In this document: positions 48,691 to 57,682 of the stretch, piece after piece
Position numbering within the stretch: position 1 is the first letter of the stretch
How the letters are laid out: each line of letters opens with the position of its first letter
Origin: Pseudoalteromonas luteoviolacea NCIMB 1942
GTDB lineage: Bacteria; Pseudomonadota; Gammaproteobacteria; Enterobacterales; Alteromonadaceae
Assembly (NCBI RefSeq): GCF_001625595.1
Contig: NZ_AUXT01000057.1
Coordinates: forward strand, 1 to 64,000
DNA length: 64,000 bases
Direction: 5' to 3'
Made by a program: the position numbers and the translations under genes
Notes under the pieces: generated by a model
The model's database searches: none
Told to the model about the DNA's origin: nothing
Seen by the model: the letters and a program-made list of their open reading frames with translations, nothing else

Positions 48691-48719
48691 TAGGTGAAAG
48701 TATCAGATACCTTCACCTA
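48691..48719. terminator. Hairpin between convergent pse transcripts
   Basis: TAGGTGAAAGTAT (48691-48703) and ATACCTTCACCTA (48707-48719) pair over 13 positions with one G-U type wobble and a CAG loop. It sits in the 42-base gap between two converging genes and may end both transcripts, though T runs are weak. Confidence 0.6.
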
Positions 48720-48723
48720 CCTA

Positions 48724-50247
48724 CTACTGATTTTGTAGTTTCACATCATTTCTCAGCACTTTGCCCATTTGATTGCGAGGCAGCTCGGATAATCGAGTTA
48801 ATTGCCTTGGCTGTTGATAGTCGGTTAATTCTTGTAAACACATCATTCGTAGTGATCTGTCTAAATCTTCTTCACCTCGTTGCTCATAGACAACTTTTAT
48901 TACCTCACCCAGTTGCTGATCGTGACAGCCAAAGGCAACACAGTCCACAATATTGGGGTGGCGCTTTATCACAGCTTCTATGTCTTGAGGAAAAATATTA
49001 ATACCACCGCTTGAAATAACTTCCTTTTTACGGCCTACATAATACAAATAACATTGATCATCCAAATAGCCTAAATCACCCGTATAAAAGTAGTCTCTCT
49101 GATCATACGCACCCTCTGTTGCCTCTGGTAATTTATGATATCCGCTGAAACCAGTTATCGTTTTACAGGCAATTTCACCAACTTGGCCTATTGCCACTTG
49201 CTCACGCTGCTCATCGGTGATTTTCACCTCAACAAATGGTAGTGGCGCACCAACGCTGCCGTTTTTTTCTGGCATATTTGAGACACAAAAATCGGTCACC
49301 ACACCGACTTCTGATGCACCATAACACTCATGAAAAGCACAATGTAATTTACCGAGTAAGGCCCGCTTTGATTCGGCATTCAATACCGCAGAAGACGAAA
49401 CGACACATCTTAGCGAGCTCAGGTTATAGTTTTCTCCTTGGTATCCGAGGAAGCTTTCCAGCTGCGCAGAAACTGCAAATAAAAAAGTAATCTTGTGTGT
49501 TTCGATGGCATTCAACCAACCTTTAAGCGCGAACTTTGGCATGATCACCGTAGTTGCCCCCAATAATAAGGGCATTAATACCCCACGCTGCGCTAATGAA
49601 TGATAAAGGGGGGTGGCAACTAAAACTTTATCATTCTGATTTAACTGGTAATATATTTCGGTCGCTTCTTTTGCTCGCATGATTTTGCAATGCTGACTTA
49701 ATACTATCGGCTTTGGAGTTCCCGTAGAGCCTGAAGTCATCGTTAAAATGTACGGAGCATGTATGTCAGGCTCAGATTGTTGTGCAGGTAATGCACCTCT
49801 GTCCGAACTCACATAAGTGCCAGACAACACTTCAGGCCAAGTTACCTCGCCGGCAACACTTTTTTCAAAGCTGACTAATTTTTGTTGCTCCACGAGCCCT
49901 TTATCGAGTAAAAGCCGGCTAATCGATGGCCATGCTATCACAGCTGCAACGGGCGTTTTTTTCAAAGCAATCTCAAGTGCTGCACCTTTTAAGCTGATAG
50001 GAAGTGGCACAACTGCAAGCCCCATTCTTGCTATCGCTAATAACACCACAGGATACTCAATGCCATTTGGGGCAAAGAGCGCAACACGATGGCCTGACTG
50101 AAGTCCTATATGTTGAAAATATGTCACTACACGCGTTACTTGATCGTCAAGCGCACGATAACTTAAAAATGTATGCTTAAATACCACTGCAGTTTTTTCA
50201 GGGTGCGCTTCTACATTGCTTTTAAATATTGAATAGATGCTGTCCAT
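48724..50247 (-). CDS. Acyl-activating (AMP-forming) ligase
   Basis: 507 residues from ATG 50247 (MDSIYSIFKSN), with GAGAG upstream. A longer reading inside pseG would add an unrelated tail. ANL-superfamily motifs: P-loop ILTMTSGSTGTPKPIVL, ECYGASEVG, YFYTGDLGYLDDQCYLYYVGRKKEVISSGG, and the catalytic Lys near the C-terminus (RNQMGKVLR). It should activate a carboxylic acid with ATP and load it on CoA or on a carrier protein. The ACP gene two positions upstream in the same operon suggests acyl-ACP formation for sugar N-acylation. The acid is unknown. Confidence 0.88.
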   Translation of the reverse strand: MDSIYSIFKSNVEAHPEKTAVVFKHTFLSYRALDDQVTRVVTYFQHIGLQSGHRVALFAPNGIEYPVVLLAIARMGLAVVPLPISLKGAALEIALKKTPVAAVIAWPSISRLLLDKGLVEQQKLVSFEKSVAGEVTWPEVLSGTYVSSDRGALPAQQSEPDIHAPYILTMTSGSTGTPKPIVLSQHCKIMRAKEATEIYYQLNQNDKVLVATPLYHSLAQRGVLMPLLLGATTVIMPKFALKGWLNAIETHKITFLFAVSAQLESFLGYQGENYNLSSLRCVVSSSAVLNAESKRALLGKLHCAFHECYGASEVGVVTDFCVSNMPEKNGSVGAPLPFVEVKITDEQREQVAIGQVGEIACKTITGFSGYHKLPEATEGAYDQRDYFYTGDLGYLDDQCYLYYVGRKKEVISSGGINIFPQDIEAVIKRHPNIVDCVAFGCHDQQLGEVIKVVYEQRGEEDLDRSLRMMCLQELTDYQQPRQLTRLSELPRNQMGKVLRNDVKLQNQ

Positions 50248-50257
50248 ACCGCTCTCA

Positions 50258-51838
50258 TTATCTGGGAAATTTGCCAACAAAATTAAACTCTGACGCATCC
50301 GCCTGTGCAAAAATTTGCTGTGTCAGGAAATACTCTTTGGAACCTTCAATCAAGCTAATAAACCCTTCTTTTTGATTGAGTAAATTAACAAATCGATTGT
50401 CCTTATTAATAACAGCCAGCCAAATCCCCTTCGGGTACAGCTTTGCACAGTAATTTAGTTGCCAATCCAGAATTATTTGTGCGTGCGCAAAATTCACATC
50501 GTCACAGGCTGCAAACCAGCCACCGTATAAATAATCTCGACCTTCGTGTTTGCGCAATTGATGCCAGACATAAATAAGCGCTTTGCCATTTTGCTCTAAT
50601 ACATAAGATTGACGTGCATTGTTAAACCACCAATTATAATGGTCCACTTTGCTTATTTTGTCTGTAACCGTCATGCGCCACATATTCTCATCGCGATTTC
50701 TCGCATTTAAGTAGCGGTTCACATCTTCATCGTAAATCTTTCTTACTTTAATGGACGAAGATATCTCCGTAACAACCTCACCCAGAGCACTCGATGTACC
50801 TATTTCATTTGCTAAAAAGTCAGCTTTGCTATTCAGTAGATAGTCTGTGATCCTGCTTGCTCCTCGTCCGTCCACATTAACTTTTGGGCTTTGTCTCAGT
50901 GCTTCAATCTCAGCTCGATGCGTGTACAATGTCGTGATCAAGCTGACAACTTTTTCAACAGGAAGCGACAACAGATCTGATATATGAAAATAATGGCCAA
51001 GCTCTTCTAAATCCTCGATTCTATTTTCTTGATTTTGAGCCAATGAAAATGTGAGCGACGGTGTTTTTGTTGCCGCTAATTCATACAGTGAAGTGCCTAG
51101 TGCGCCCACAAATAAACCTGTACGGGCATAACACTCAGCCAAACTCGCTGGTGCACTTAAAGTTTTAAGATTTTCGTTTTGTTCACTGAGCAACAACAAA
51201 TTTTCAGTGCCAGTTGCTTTTGGGCCAAAAACCAATTGAATTTGCAAAGCCTGTGAACATAGTTGCTCTATCACTCCTTCGAGTAAATGCCAGTTACCAC
51301 CGCCCCCTAAGGCAAAAGTAATATTATTGTCTCGCTTTACAGTATTCTGTTGTTGCGCTTCCGGTAAATACTCCGGTGCAAGAATGGCGTATTGAGGGCC
51401 AAGTAGACGATGTGCTTTAGGGTCCATTAAACGCTGGTAGCGAGATTCGGTCTCAGCCCCCAACCATTTCATATCTAAAACACAATCTCCCACATGAGGA
51501 CGCTCCAGATCATCAACACTTAACAGTTTGATACCAAGCTCGAGAACTATGGATTCCCACCGGCTATCAAGCTCATAGCCATCTACTACCACCCATGTAA
51601 CTGCATCTTCTATCGACGACAGATACTTTTTACACCAAGTCGCGTCTTGCTCACTATCAGAAAAGCGAGGTATCGTAACCAGCTCTGCCTGCAAAGGACT
51701 CATAAAAGTCCTCGATATATCACAGTCATCAACTAAAAATAGCGTTTTCTGATCTTGCTTTTCTAACTCACACGCTAACCACTTCATGCGCATGAAGTGC
51801 CCTAACCCGCATCGAGTATCAACGCGAAAAACAATCAT
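50258..51838 (-). CDS. pseG: PseG UDP-sugar hydrolase fused to a GNAT acyltransferase
   Basis: 526 residues, about 170 longer than PseG alone. The N-terminal ~350 residues are PseG: VDTRCGLGHFMRMKWLA at the start with the Gly-x-Gly-His-x3-Arg element, FALGGGGNWHLL, and LFVGALGTSLYELAATKTPSLTF. The C-terminal part (about 365-510) is a GNAT domain (KVRKIYDEDVNRYLNARN, GWFAACDD, GIWLAVINKDNRFVNLLNQKEGF). PseG removes UDP; the GNAT part probably does the PseH step, N4-acylation. Its start overlaps the ACP stop by 4 bases. No separate pseH is seen. Confidence 0.92.
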   Translation of the reverse strand: MIVFRVDTRCGLGHFMRMKWLACELEKQDQKTLFLVDDCDISRTFMSPLQAELVTIPRFSDSEQDATWCKKYLSSIEDAVTWVVVDGYELDSRWESIVLELGIKLLSVDDLERPHVGDCVLDMKWLGAETESRYQRLMDPKAHRLLGPQYAILAPEYLPEAQQQNTVKRDNNITFALGGGGNWHLLEGVIEQLCSQALQIQLVFGPKATGTENLLLLSEQNENLKTLSAPASLAECYARTGLFVGALGTSLYELAATKTPSLTFSLAQNQENRIEDLEELGHYFHISDLLSLPVEKVVSLITTLYTHRAEIEALRQSPKVNVDGRGASRITDYLLNSKADFLANEIGTSSALGEVVTEISSSIKVRKIYDEDVNRYLNARNRDENMWRMTVTDKISKVDHYNWWFNNARQSYVLEQNGKALIYVWHQLRKHEGRDYLYGGWFAACDDVNFAHAQIILDWQLNYCAKLYPKGIWLAVINKDNRFVNLLNQKEGFISLIEGSKEYFLTQQIFAQADASEFNFVGKFPR

Positions 51839-52083
51839 GCCTGCTCCATAAGAGCGGTTACTAAGTTGCCTACAACCCCATTGCGCTCATCTAACAGCAG
51901 CTCTGGAGCGACAGGAAGAGAAAAGTGTGTCTCAATGCCCATTGTTAGCGTCAGTATCTCGAAAGAGTCTAGCGCACCTTCGGCAACAAAGTTATATTTT
52001 TCGAGTTCCGCGAGTGAGAGAATTACCCCTCGCTCTTCTAGGAATTGCTGAATATACCCCAATAACGCTTCTTTGCTTGCCAT
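51835..52083 (-). CDS. Dedicated acyl carrier protein
   Basis: 82 residues from ATG 52083, which shares one base with the pseI stop (TAATG). The phosphopantetheine-attachment Ser is in GALDSFEIL, a variant of the usual D-S-L, and the rest is helical (LLGYIQQFLEERGVILSLAELEKY). It lies between pseI and pseG-GNAT, with the ligase in the same operon. It most likely carries an activated acyl group to the GNAT domain. It is not the fatty-acid-synthesis ACP, judging from sequence and context. Confidence 0.9.
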   Translation of the reverse strand: MASKEALLGYIQQFLEERGVILSLAELEKYNFVAEGALDSFEILTLTMGIETHFSLPVAPELLLDERNGVVGNLVTALMEQA

Positions 52084-53123
52084 TATTGCAAATCCTCCCA
52101 GCTTAGTTGCGTGCCACATTTCAATGGCTTGTTCACTCGCCTCCCGACAAGTCTTGGTAGCTCTTTCGGCATAATTTCTCCGCCGCCGGGCCTCATTTGC
52201 CTTAAATGCGCAGCAGTCAGTATCTCATTTGCTTTAATATCTTTTACTATATATACACATCTGCGTGCTTTTGAGGGCTCTGTAGGGTAATTGACAGTCC
52301 CCATCGCTTTTTCAATTTGACGTACTCCATGAACCAATGCCTCTAATTCATTGGGCGTCATAGAAAAAAAGCTATCTGCGGTATTATCTTTTTTATCTAA
52401 AACAAAATGTTTTTCAATCATGCAAGCACCAACGGCAACTGATGCCAAAGGTACATCGTTACCCAATGTGTGATCCGACAGCCCCACAGGACAACCAAAT
52501 GCCTCACGCATATGTGGAATTGTTCGCAAGTTAATCGACTCAGCTGGTGCGGGATAGGTGCTAGTACATTTCATTAATGCCAGCTCTTCAACGCCTGCAT
52601 CATGCGCCACCTTAACAGCGTCGGCAATTTCAGTCAGAGTCGCGCCACCTGTTGACATAATGACTGGCTTTTTCGTTGCAGCTACATCTCGAATTAGCTG
52701 ATGATCTATCAACTCTGGAGACGCAATTTTATAGGCTGGTGCATCAAACTGCTGCAATAAATCTACGGCCGATTTATCAAATGGCGATGAGAAACACGTT
52801 AACCCTAACTTGGCTGAAAGCTCAAACAGCTCCGCGTGGAAATCCCAAGGCATGTATGCTCCTTTATAAAGGTCGTACAAATATTGCCCTTGCCAAGGAC
52901 CTGTTGCCTCAAAGTGCGGCAGCTTGCAATCCATGGTTAATGTATCAGCGGTGTAAGTCTGAAGTTTTATTGCGTCTGCCCCAGCTTCTTTCGCTGCGTG
53001 AACAAGCTCTTTGGCTTTACTGAGGGACTGACCATGGTTAGCTGACATTTCAGCGATAATGTAGCAAGATGAGTCGTGTCCAACTTCCTTGCCATCAATC
53101 TGAAATTGAGATTTAAATTTCAC
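52083..53123 (-). CDS. pseI: PseI, pseudaminic acid synthase (GTG start)
   Basis: 346 residues from GTG 53123, giving VKFKSQFQIDGKEVGHDS. AAGAAGAG about 8 bases upstream and the family N-terminus support it; an ATG 27 bases further up is possible. NeuB domain with CYIIAEMSANHGQSLSKAKELV, DAIKLQTYTADTLTMD and VGLSDHTLGND, then a C-terminal SAF (antifreeze-like) domain (RCVYIVKDIKANEILTAAHLR, RRVNKPLKCGTQL). It condenses the 6-deoxy sugar with phosphoenolpyruvate to pseudaminic acid. It heads the minus-strand pse operon. Confidence 0.95.
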   Translation of the reverse strand: MKFKSQFQIDGKEVGHDSSCYIIAEMSANHGQSLSKAKELVHAAKEAGADAIKLQTYTADTLTMDCKLPHFEATGPWQGQYLYDLYKGAYMPWDFHAELFELSAKLGLTCFSSPFDKSAVDLLQQFDAPAYKIASPELIDHQLIRDVAATKKPVIMSTGGATLTEIADAVKVAHDAGVEELALMKCTSTYPAPAESINLRTIPHMREAFGCPVGLSDHTLGNDVPLASVAVGACMIEKHFVLDKKDNTADSFFSMTPNELEALVHGVRQIEKAMGTVNYPTEPSKARRCVYIVKDIKANEILTAAHLRQMRPGGGEIMPKELPRLVGRRVNKPLKCGTQLSWEDLQ

Positions 53124-53308
53124 AACGTTCTCTTCTTTTGTTAGACGCATTACACAAACTGCAAAGCAATTATCGCGCCGATAATTCACATCCGGACAAA
53201 AACCGCCCAATGCCAATAAACTCAACGCACACAATCATTTATTTATTCTGTATTTGAGTGTAATGATTTGCTATATTGAACGCAATTATAATGATAACAA
53301 CGACTTCG

Positions 53309-54034
53309 ATGGAAAACGTTCAAATCATCATTCAGGCCAGAATGACTTCTACGCGCTTACCCGGAAAAGTGCTTATGCCTCTGTGTAATTCAACCGTGTT
53401 AGAGGTCATGCTAGAGAGGCTAAAAAAATTCAAATCGCAAATAATCATTGCGACCACAAATGATGGCTCTGAGAGCCCGATTGTCGCGCTCTGCCAAAAG
53501 AAAAATATTAAATACTATCAAGGTAGTACCGATGATGTGTTAGCACGTTATTATGAGGCTGCAGTTTGCTTTGGTGCCACCTCAAATACCACGGTTGTTC
53601 GGCTTACTAGCGACTGCCCTCTGATCGATGCCGAACTAACACAGCAAGTTATCGAAAAACACCTTCATTCAGGCTTCGATATCGTTAATCTTGGCCCGCA
53701 CAGTGGCTATCCAAGAGGATTAGACTGCACTGCATTCTCATTCAGCCTACTTGAAAAGACCCACCAGCTTGCAACAAGCAAAGCGGACAGAGAACATGTC
53801 ACACTGGGCATGGCTAAATTTAGCTCGATTGCCACTTTTTCATTCGCGGAAGGTGAATCGTTAGAACATTGGCGACTGACTTTAGATGAACCCGATGATT
53901 ACACCGCAATCAAAGCAATTTACGCACATTTTGGTAATAAACTCGATTTTTCCTATCCTGAGCTGAAAAAACAATTAAAGGAAAAGCCCGCGCTTACCGA
54001 TATAAATAAACATGTAAATCAAAAAACTGTTTAG
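53309..54034 (+). CDS. SpsF-type cytidylyltransferase
   Basis: 241 residues from ATG 53309 (MENVQIIIQARMTSTRLPGK); an in-frame ATG at 53276 adds a non-family tail. The nucleotide-binding motif IIIQARMTSTRLPGKVLMPL and VVRLTSDCPLIDAELTQQVI place it in the SpsF/COG1861 family of nucleotidyltransferases. It probably activates a sugar or sugar acid as a CMP/CDP derivative. It is not the classical PseF (NeuA-like). No NeuA-type pseF is seen in the window, so it may stand in for it or serve the sugar made by the operon it heads. Confidence 0.86.
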   Translation: MENVQIIIQARMTSTRLPGKVLMPLCNSTVLEVMLERLKKFKSQIIIATTNDGSESPIVALCQKKNIKYYQGSTDDVLARYYEAAVCFGATSNTTVVRLTSDCPLIDAELTQQVIEKHLHSGFDIVNLGPHSGYPRGLDCTAFSFSLLEKTHQLATSKADREHVTLGMAKFSSIATFSFAEGESLEHWRLTLDEPDDYTAIKAIYAHFGNKLDFSYPELKKQLKEKPALTDINKHVNQKTV

Positions 54035-54042
54035 GGGAACCA

Positions 54043-55119
54043 ATGGAATACATTATTTATGGCGCCGGAGGAAATGGTAAAGCTATTTTCGACGCTATGT
54101 CTAAACAGGGAGATAAAGTTTTATTTTTCGTTGATTTGTACTCAAATGAAAAAGATTACAAAGGGGTCCCGATTTTTAAGCCAGATGAAGTCTCACCGAG
54201 TGAGCACCCTGTGCTTATTTCGCTTTCGTGCTTAAGCCATGTTGTAAAAGCACAAATGATTGAAAAGGGCTTTCAAAATTGCTACGACCTTAATGAGGTC
54301 ATGTCCGAGTTTAGCCATATTTTCAACCATTTTTACGATGAAGATCATAAGCAAACATTGCAGCAAAGTGAAATTCAGTACGCCGAACAATTAAACGCAT
54401 TACATACTAAACTCGCCAATGCTCAGAGCAAAGACTGCCTTGCGAGAATTAGGGCGTTTAGACAAAAGCCAAGCCACACAACCTATCTCAAAAATGACTG
54501 GGAAACGCAATACTTTCCTAAGGAGTTAATGAGTAAAGGCTTGATTAAATCGCCACTTAAAATGATTGATTGTGGCGCGTTTAATGGCGACACACTGCAA
54601 CTAGCTGTAAACATTACAAAAAAATACCATATAAAATTTGACAGTATTGTCTGCTTTGAACCAGACCCAAAGAACTATGGCAAGCTGCAAAGCCGCTTAA
54701 GAGATACAAATACTCAATACCCACGAGTGTTCACACAGCCTGCGGGCGTATGGTCTAAAAACACCCGGTTAGGCTTCAGTTCTTGTGGCGATCAAAGCAA
54801 AATTATCGAAGACACCACGTCTGAATGTAATAGCTTGCAAGTCGCAAAAATAGACGATATCTGTTTTGGGCTTTCCCCAAATTACATCAAGATGGATGTA
54901 GAAGGGGCTGAAATAGAAGCACTTAAAGGTGCTAGTGATATTATTAGGCAGTTTAAGCCCAATCTAGCAATTTCAGTCTATCACGAACCTGAACATCTAT
55001 GGCAGATTGCGGAGTTAATTGAACAACTCCACAGTGATTATCAATTTTACTTACATTCACACGGCGATTTTTGTAATGAAATCGTCCTCTATGCAATTGC
55101 CGAAAAGACCGTAATTTAA
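54043..55119 (+). CDS. FkbM-family methyltransferase with N-terminal Rossmann-like domain
   Basis: 358 residues. Residues 1-75 resemble the PglD-type N-terminal domain (IIYGAGGNGKAIFDAMSKQGDKVLFFVD). Residues about 150-350 are the FkbM methyltransferase, with MIDCGAFNGDTLQLAV, IVCFEPDPKNYGKL, and YIKMDVEGAEIEALKGA. It probably O-methylates a sugar. It follows the SpsF-like gene by 8 bases in the same operon. Confidence 0.88.
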   Translation: MEYIIYGAGGNGKAIFDAMSKQGDKVLFFVDLYSNEKDYKGVPIFKPDEVSPSEHPVLISLSCLSHVVKAQMIEKGFQNCYDLNEVMSEFSHIFNHFYDEDHKQTLQQSEIQYAEQLNALHTKLANAQSKDCLARIRAFRQKPSHTTYLKNDWETQYFPKELMSKGLIKSPLKMIDCGAFNGDTLQLAVNITKKYHIKFDSIVCFEPDPKNYGKLQSRLRDTNTQYPRVFTQPAGVWSKNTRLGFSSCGDQSKIIEDTTSECNSLQVAKIDDICFGLSPNYIKMDVEGAEIEALKGASDIIRQFKPNLAISVYHEPEHLWQIAELIEQLHSDYQFYLHSHGDFCNEIVLYAIAEKTVI

Positions 55120-55131
55120 AGTAGAGAAAAT

Positions 55132-56079
55132 ATGACAGACAAAACAATTTTAGTCACCGGTGCAACAGGTTACAAAGGCACCGTACTCGTACCTAAGCTT
55201 TTGGATAAGGGCTATAAAGTAGTCGCTTTAGACACGCAATGGTTTGGCAATTTTTTACCTGCACACCCCAACCTTACGGTGATAAAAGGGGATGTAAGAG
55301 ACACAAACAATGTTGATTTAAACGGTATTGACAGTATTATTCATTTGGCTTCTATTGCTAATGACCCCTGTGGTGATCTCAATCCTAAACTAACATGGGA
55401 AGTCAGTGCCTTAGCTACAATGCAACTAGCAGACAAAGCTAAAAAGTCTGGAATTAAACAATTTATCTATGCGTCATCAGGCAGTGTATACGGTGTAAAA
55501 GAAGAAGAGCAAGTGACTGAAGACTTATCTTTGGAGCCTATCTCTGAATACAACAAAACTAAAATGGTTGCTGAGCGTGTATTACTAAGCTACGCGGATG
55601 ACATGGCTGTGCAAATTGTCAGACCTGCAACAGTGTGTGGTCTATCAGATCGTATGCGTTTAGATGTCTCTGTCAATATGTTGACGATGCAAGCGCTTAA
55701 AAATAAAAAAATCACCGTTTTCGGTGGTGCACAAGTACGCCCAAATATTCATATCGATGATATTACCGATCTTTACATCTATATGCTTGAAAATCCAGAA
55801 AAGACTTCTGGCATATTTAATGCTGGATTTGAGAATATCTCGATCATGGATATCGCAAAAATGGTACAAAGCAAAGTTAATTGTGAGATTGAAGTTACGC
55901 CGTCTAACGACCCGCGCTGCTACAGAATAAATTCAGATAAGTTATTGGCTACAGGCTTTACACCAAAGAAAAATGTCAGTACCGCTATTAGCGAGATAAT
56001 AGATGCATTTGGAAATGGTCAACTTGAAGATCAAGACCGTTTCTACAACCTAAAGTGGATGCAACGAGAAGTACTATGA
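55132..56079 (+). CDS. NAD-dependent sugar epimerase/dehydratase (extended SDR)
   Basis: 315 residues. Rossmann motif VTGATGYKGTVLVPKLL, IIHLASIANDP, and the active-site Ser and Tyr-x3-Lys in YASSGSVYGVK and YNKTKMVAE. The family acts on nucleotide sugars (4-epimerase, dehydratase or reductase), but the reaction cannot be told. It is preceded by AGAGAAAAT and overlaps the SIS gene by 4 bases. Confidence 0.9.
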   Translation: MTDKTILVTGATGYKGTVLVPKLLDKGYKVVALDTQWFGNFLPAHPNLTVIKGDVRDTNNVDLNGIDSIIHLASIANDPCGDLNPKLTWEVSALATMQLADKAKKSGIKQFIYASSGSVYGVKEEEQVTEDLSLEPISEYNKTKMVAERVLLSYADDMAVQIVRPATVCGLSDRMRLDVSVNMLTMQALKNKKITVFGGAQVRPNIHIDDITDLYIYMLENPEKTSGIFNAGFENISIMDIAKMVQSKVNCEIEVTPSNDPRCYRINSDKLLATGFTPKKNVSTAISEIIDAFGNGQLEDQDRFYNLKWMQREVL

Positions 56080-56687
56080 GCAACAAACAAGGTGCAGTTT
56101 CTGAGCTGCAAATAGCACATCCAGCAGAGTCCATTACCGCGGACTATACAACGACATTAAGTCAGGTACTCACTCAACTGGACGGTAAACAAGTCGCTCA
56201 GCTCGTAGCTACCTTGCTCGATATGAAAGCGCACAACGGCACCTTATTTATCTGCGGAAATGGCGGTTCAGCAGCAAACGCCATTCACCTTGCTAATGAC
56301 TTTACTTTTGGTATTCATCCTCAAGGTAACGCCTTAAAAGTTGAGTCCTTGGCCGCCAATAGCTCAGTGCTGACTTGTTTGGGTAATGATATTGGCTATG
56401 AAAATATTTTCAGCCATCAGCTCAAAGTCAAAGCAAATAAGCACGATGTACTTTTAGTGTTATCTGGCAGTGGTAATTCAGAAAACATCATAAACGCCAT
56501 TGCACAAGCACAAGCACTCGGTATGACCACCGTTGGGATCTTAGGGTTTAAAGGCGGTAAAGCCAAGCCGATGCTCGATCAGGCTTTTCATTTTGATGTA
56601 CAAGATATGCAAATATCTGAAGATACCCAAGTGATCATCGGGCACATACTTATGAAAGCACTTTATCAGGAACTTAAAGATGTCTGA
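56076..56687 (+). CDS. SIS-domain sugar-phosphate isomerase (GmhA-like)
   Basis: 203 residues from ATG 56076 (MSNKQGAVSEL), which overlaps the previous stop (ATGA). The SIS domain shows LFICGNGGSAANAIHLANDF, LTCLGNDIGYENIFSHQLK and VLSGSGNSENIINAI, very close to sedoheptulose-7-phosphate isomerase GmhA. It would isomerise a ketose phosphate to an aldose phosphate. It overlaps the next gene by 8 bases. Being inside a sugar operon with a transketolase, it probably acts on a C7 or another long ketose phosphate. Confidence 0.9.
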   Translation: MSNKQGAVSELQIAHPAESITADYTTTLSQVLTQLDGKQVAQLVATLLDMKAHNGTLFICGNGGSAANAIHLANDFTFGIHPQGNALKVESLAANSSVLTCLGNDIGYENIFSHQLKVKANKHDVLLVLSGSGNSENIINAIAQAQALGMTTVGILGFKGGKAKPMLDQAFHFDVQDMQISEDTQVIIGHILMKALYQELKDV

Positions 56688-57675
56688 TTCTCCTATTTTA
56701 GTACTTGGTAGCAATTCTTTTTCAGGCGCTTCTTTTTGTGCACATATGCTTGAAAAAGAACAGCATGTCATTGCTGCTAGTCGCTCAGAAGAGCCACATA
56801 ATGCCTTGCTCCCTTACCGTTGGGTTGAGCAAAAAAATAACCTTGATTTTCATCAACTTGATTTAAATCATCATCTTGATGAAATCATTGCTTTGGTTGA
56901 AAAGCACAAGGTAAAACATGTATATAACTTTGCAGCACAAAGTATGGTTGGGCAAAGCTGGGATTACCCTGAGCACTGGTTTATGACTAACTGCGTGTCT
57001 ACTGTACAATTACACAACCGCCTGCGACATATTGATCACTTAGACAAGTACATTCATATCTCAACGCCAGAGGTATACGGTAGCTGCGAAGGGTTAGTGC
57101 CTGAACACCGCAATTACAACCCCAGTACCCCTTATGCTGTATCCAGAGCGGCTGCAGATATGAGCTTACATACCTTTTTTGACGTACATAAATTTCCAGT
57201 GTTATATACACGGGCAGCGAATGTGTATGGTGAAGGACAGCAGTTGTATCGCATTATTCCTCGCACCATTTTATTTGCACTACTTGACAAAACATTACCA
57301 TTACATGGTGGTGGCCACTCTACCCGCTCATTCATTCATATTGACGATGTATCAGCAGCGACTCACGCAATTGCTCAGCAAGGGCAGCTAGGTGACATCT
57401 ATCATATTTCAACCGAGCGCACCATTTCTATCCGCGCACTCGTTGAGCTGATTTGTGACATGCTACAAGTCCCATTTGAGCAAGTATGCCAAGTAACAGA
57501 AGATCGCCTTGGAAAAGATGCAGCATACTTGCTAGATGCGACCAAGTTGCGTGAGCAGCTTAATTGGCAAGACCAAGTGTCACTCGAAAATGGACTTGAA
57601 CGCACCATTAACTGGGTTAAAACACACCTTGATGATTTAAAAAATCTACCTGATTCATATATTCATAAACCGTGA
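56680..57675 (+). CDS. GDP-mannose-dehydratase-like SDR with Tyr-x3-Arg active site
   Basis: 331 residues. Rossmann motif GSNSFSGASFCAHML (in place of the usual TGxxGxxG), NFAAQSMVGQSWDYPEHW as in GDP-mannose 4,6-dehydratases, HISTPEVYGS, and NPSTPYAVSRAAADM at the active site. The canonical Tyr-x3-Lys reads Tyr-Ala-Val-Ser-Arg (codon AGA). R-x3-N contacts for substrate appear near the C-terminal half. It is likely a nucleotide-sugar dehydratase or epimerase, perhaps altered in activity. Confidence 0.87.
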   Translation: MSDSPILVLGSNSFSGASFCAHMLEKEQHVIAASRSEEPHNALLPYRWVEQKNNLDFHQLDLNHHLDEIIALVEKHKVKHVYNFAAQSMVGQSWDYPEHWFMTNCVSTVQLHNRLRHIDHLDKYIHISTPEVYGSCEGLVPEHRNYNPSTPYAVSRAAADMSLHTFFDVHKFPVLYTRAANVYGEGQQLYRIIPRTILFALLDKTLPLHGGGHSTRSFIHIDDVSAATHAIAQQGQLGDIYHISTERTISIRALVELICDMLQVPFEQVCQVTEDRLGKDAAYLLDATKLREQLNWQDQVSLENGLERTINWVKTHLDDLKNLPDSYIHKP

Positions 57676-57682
57676 GAAAGCT

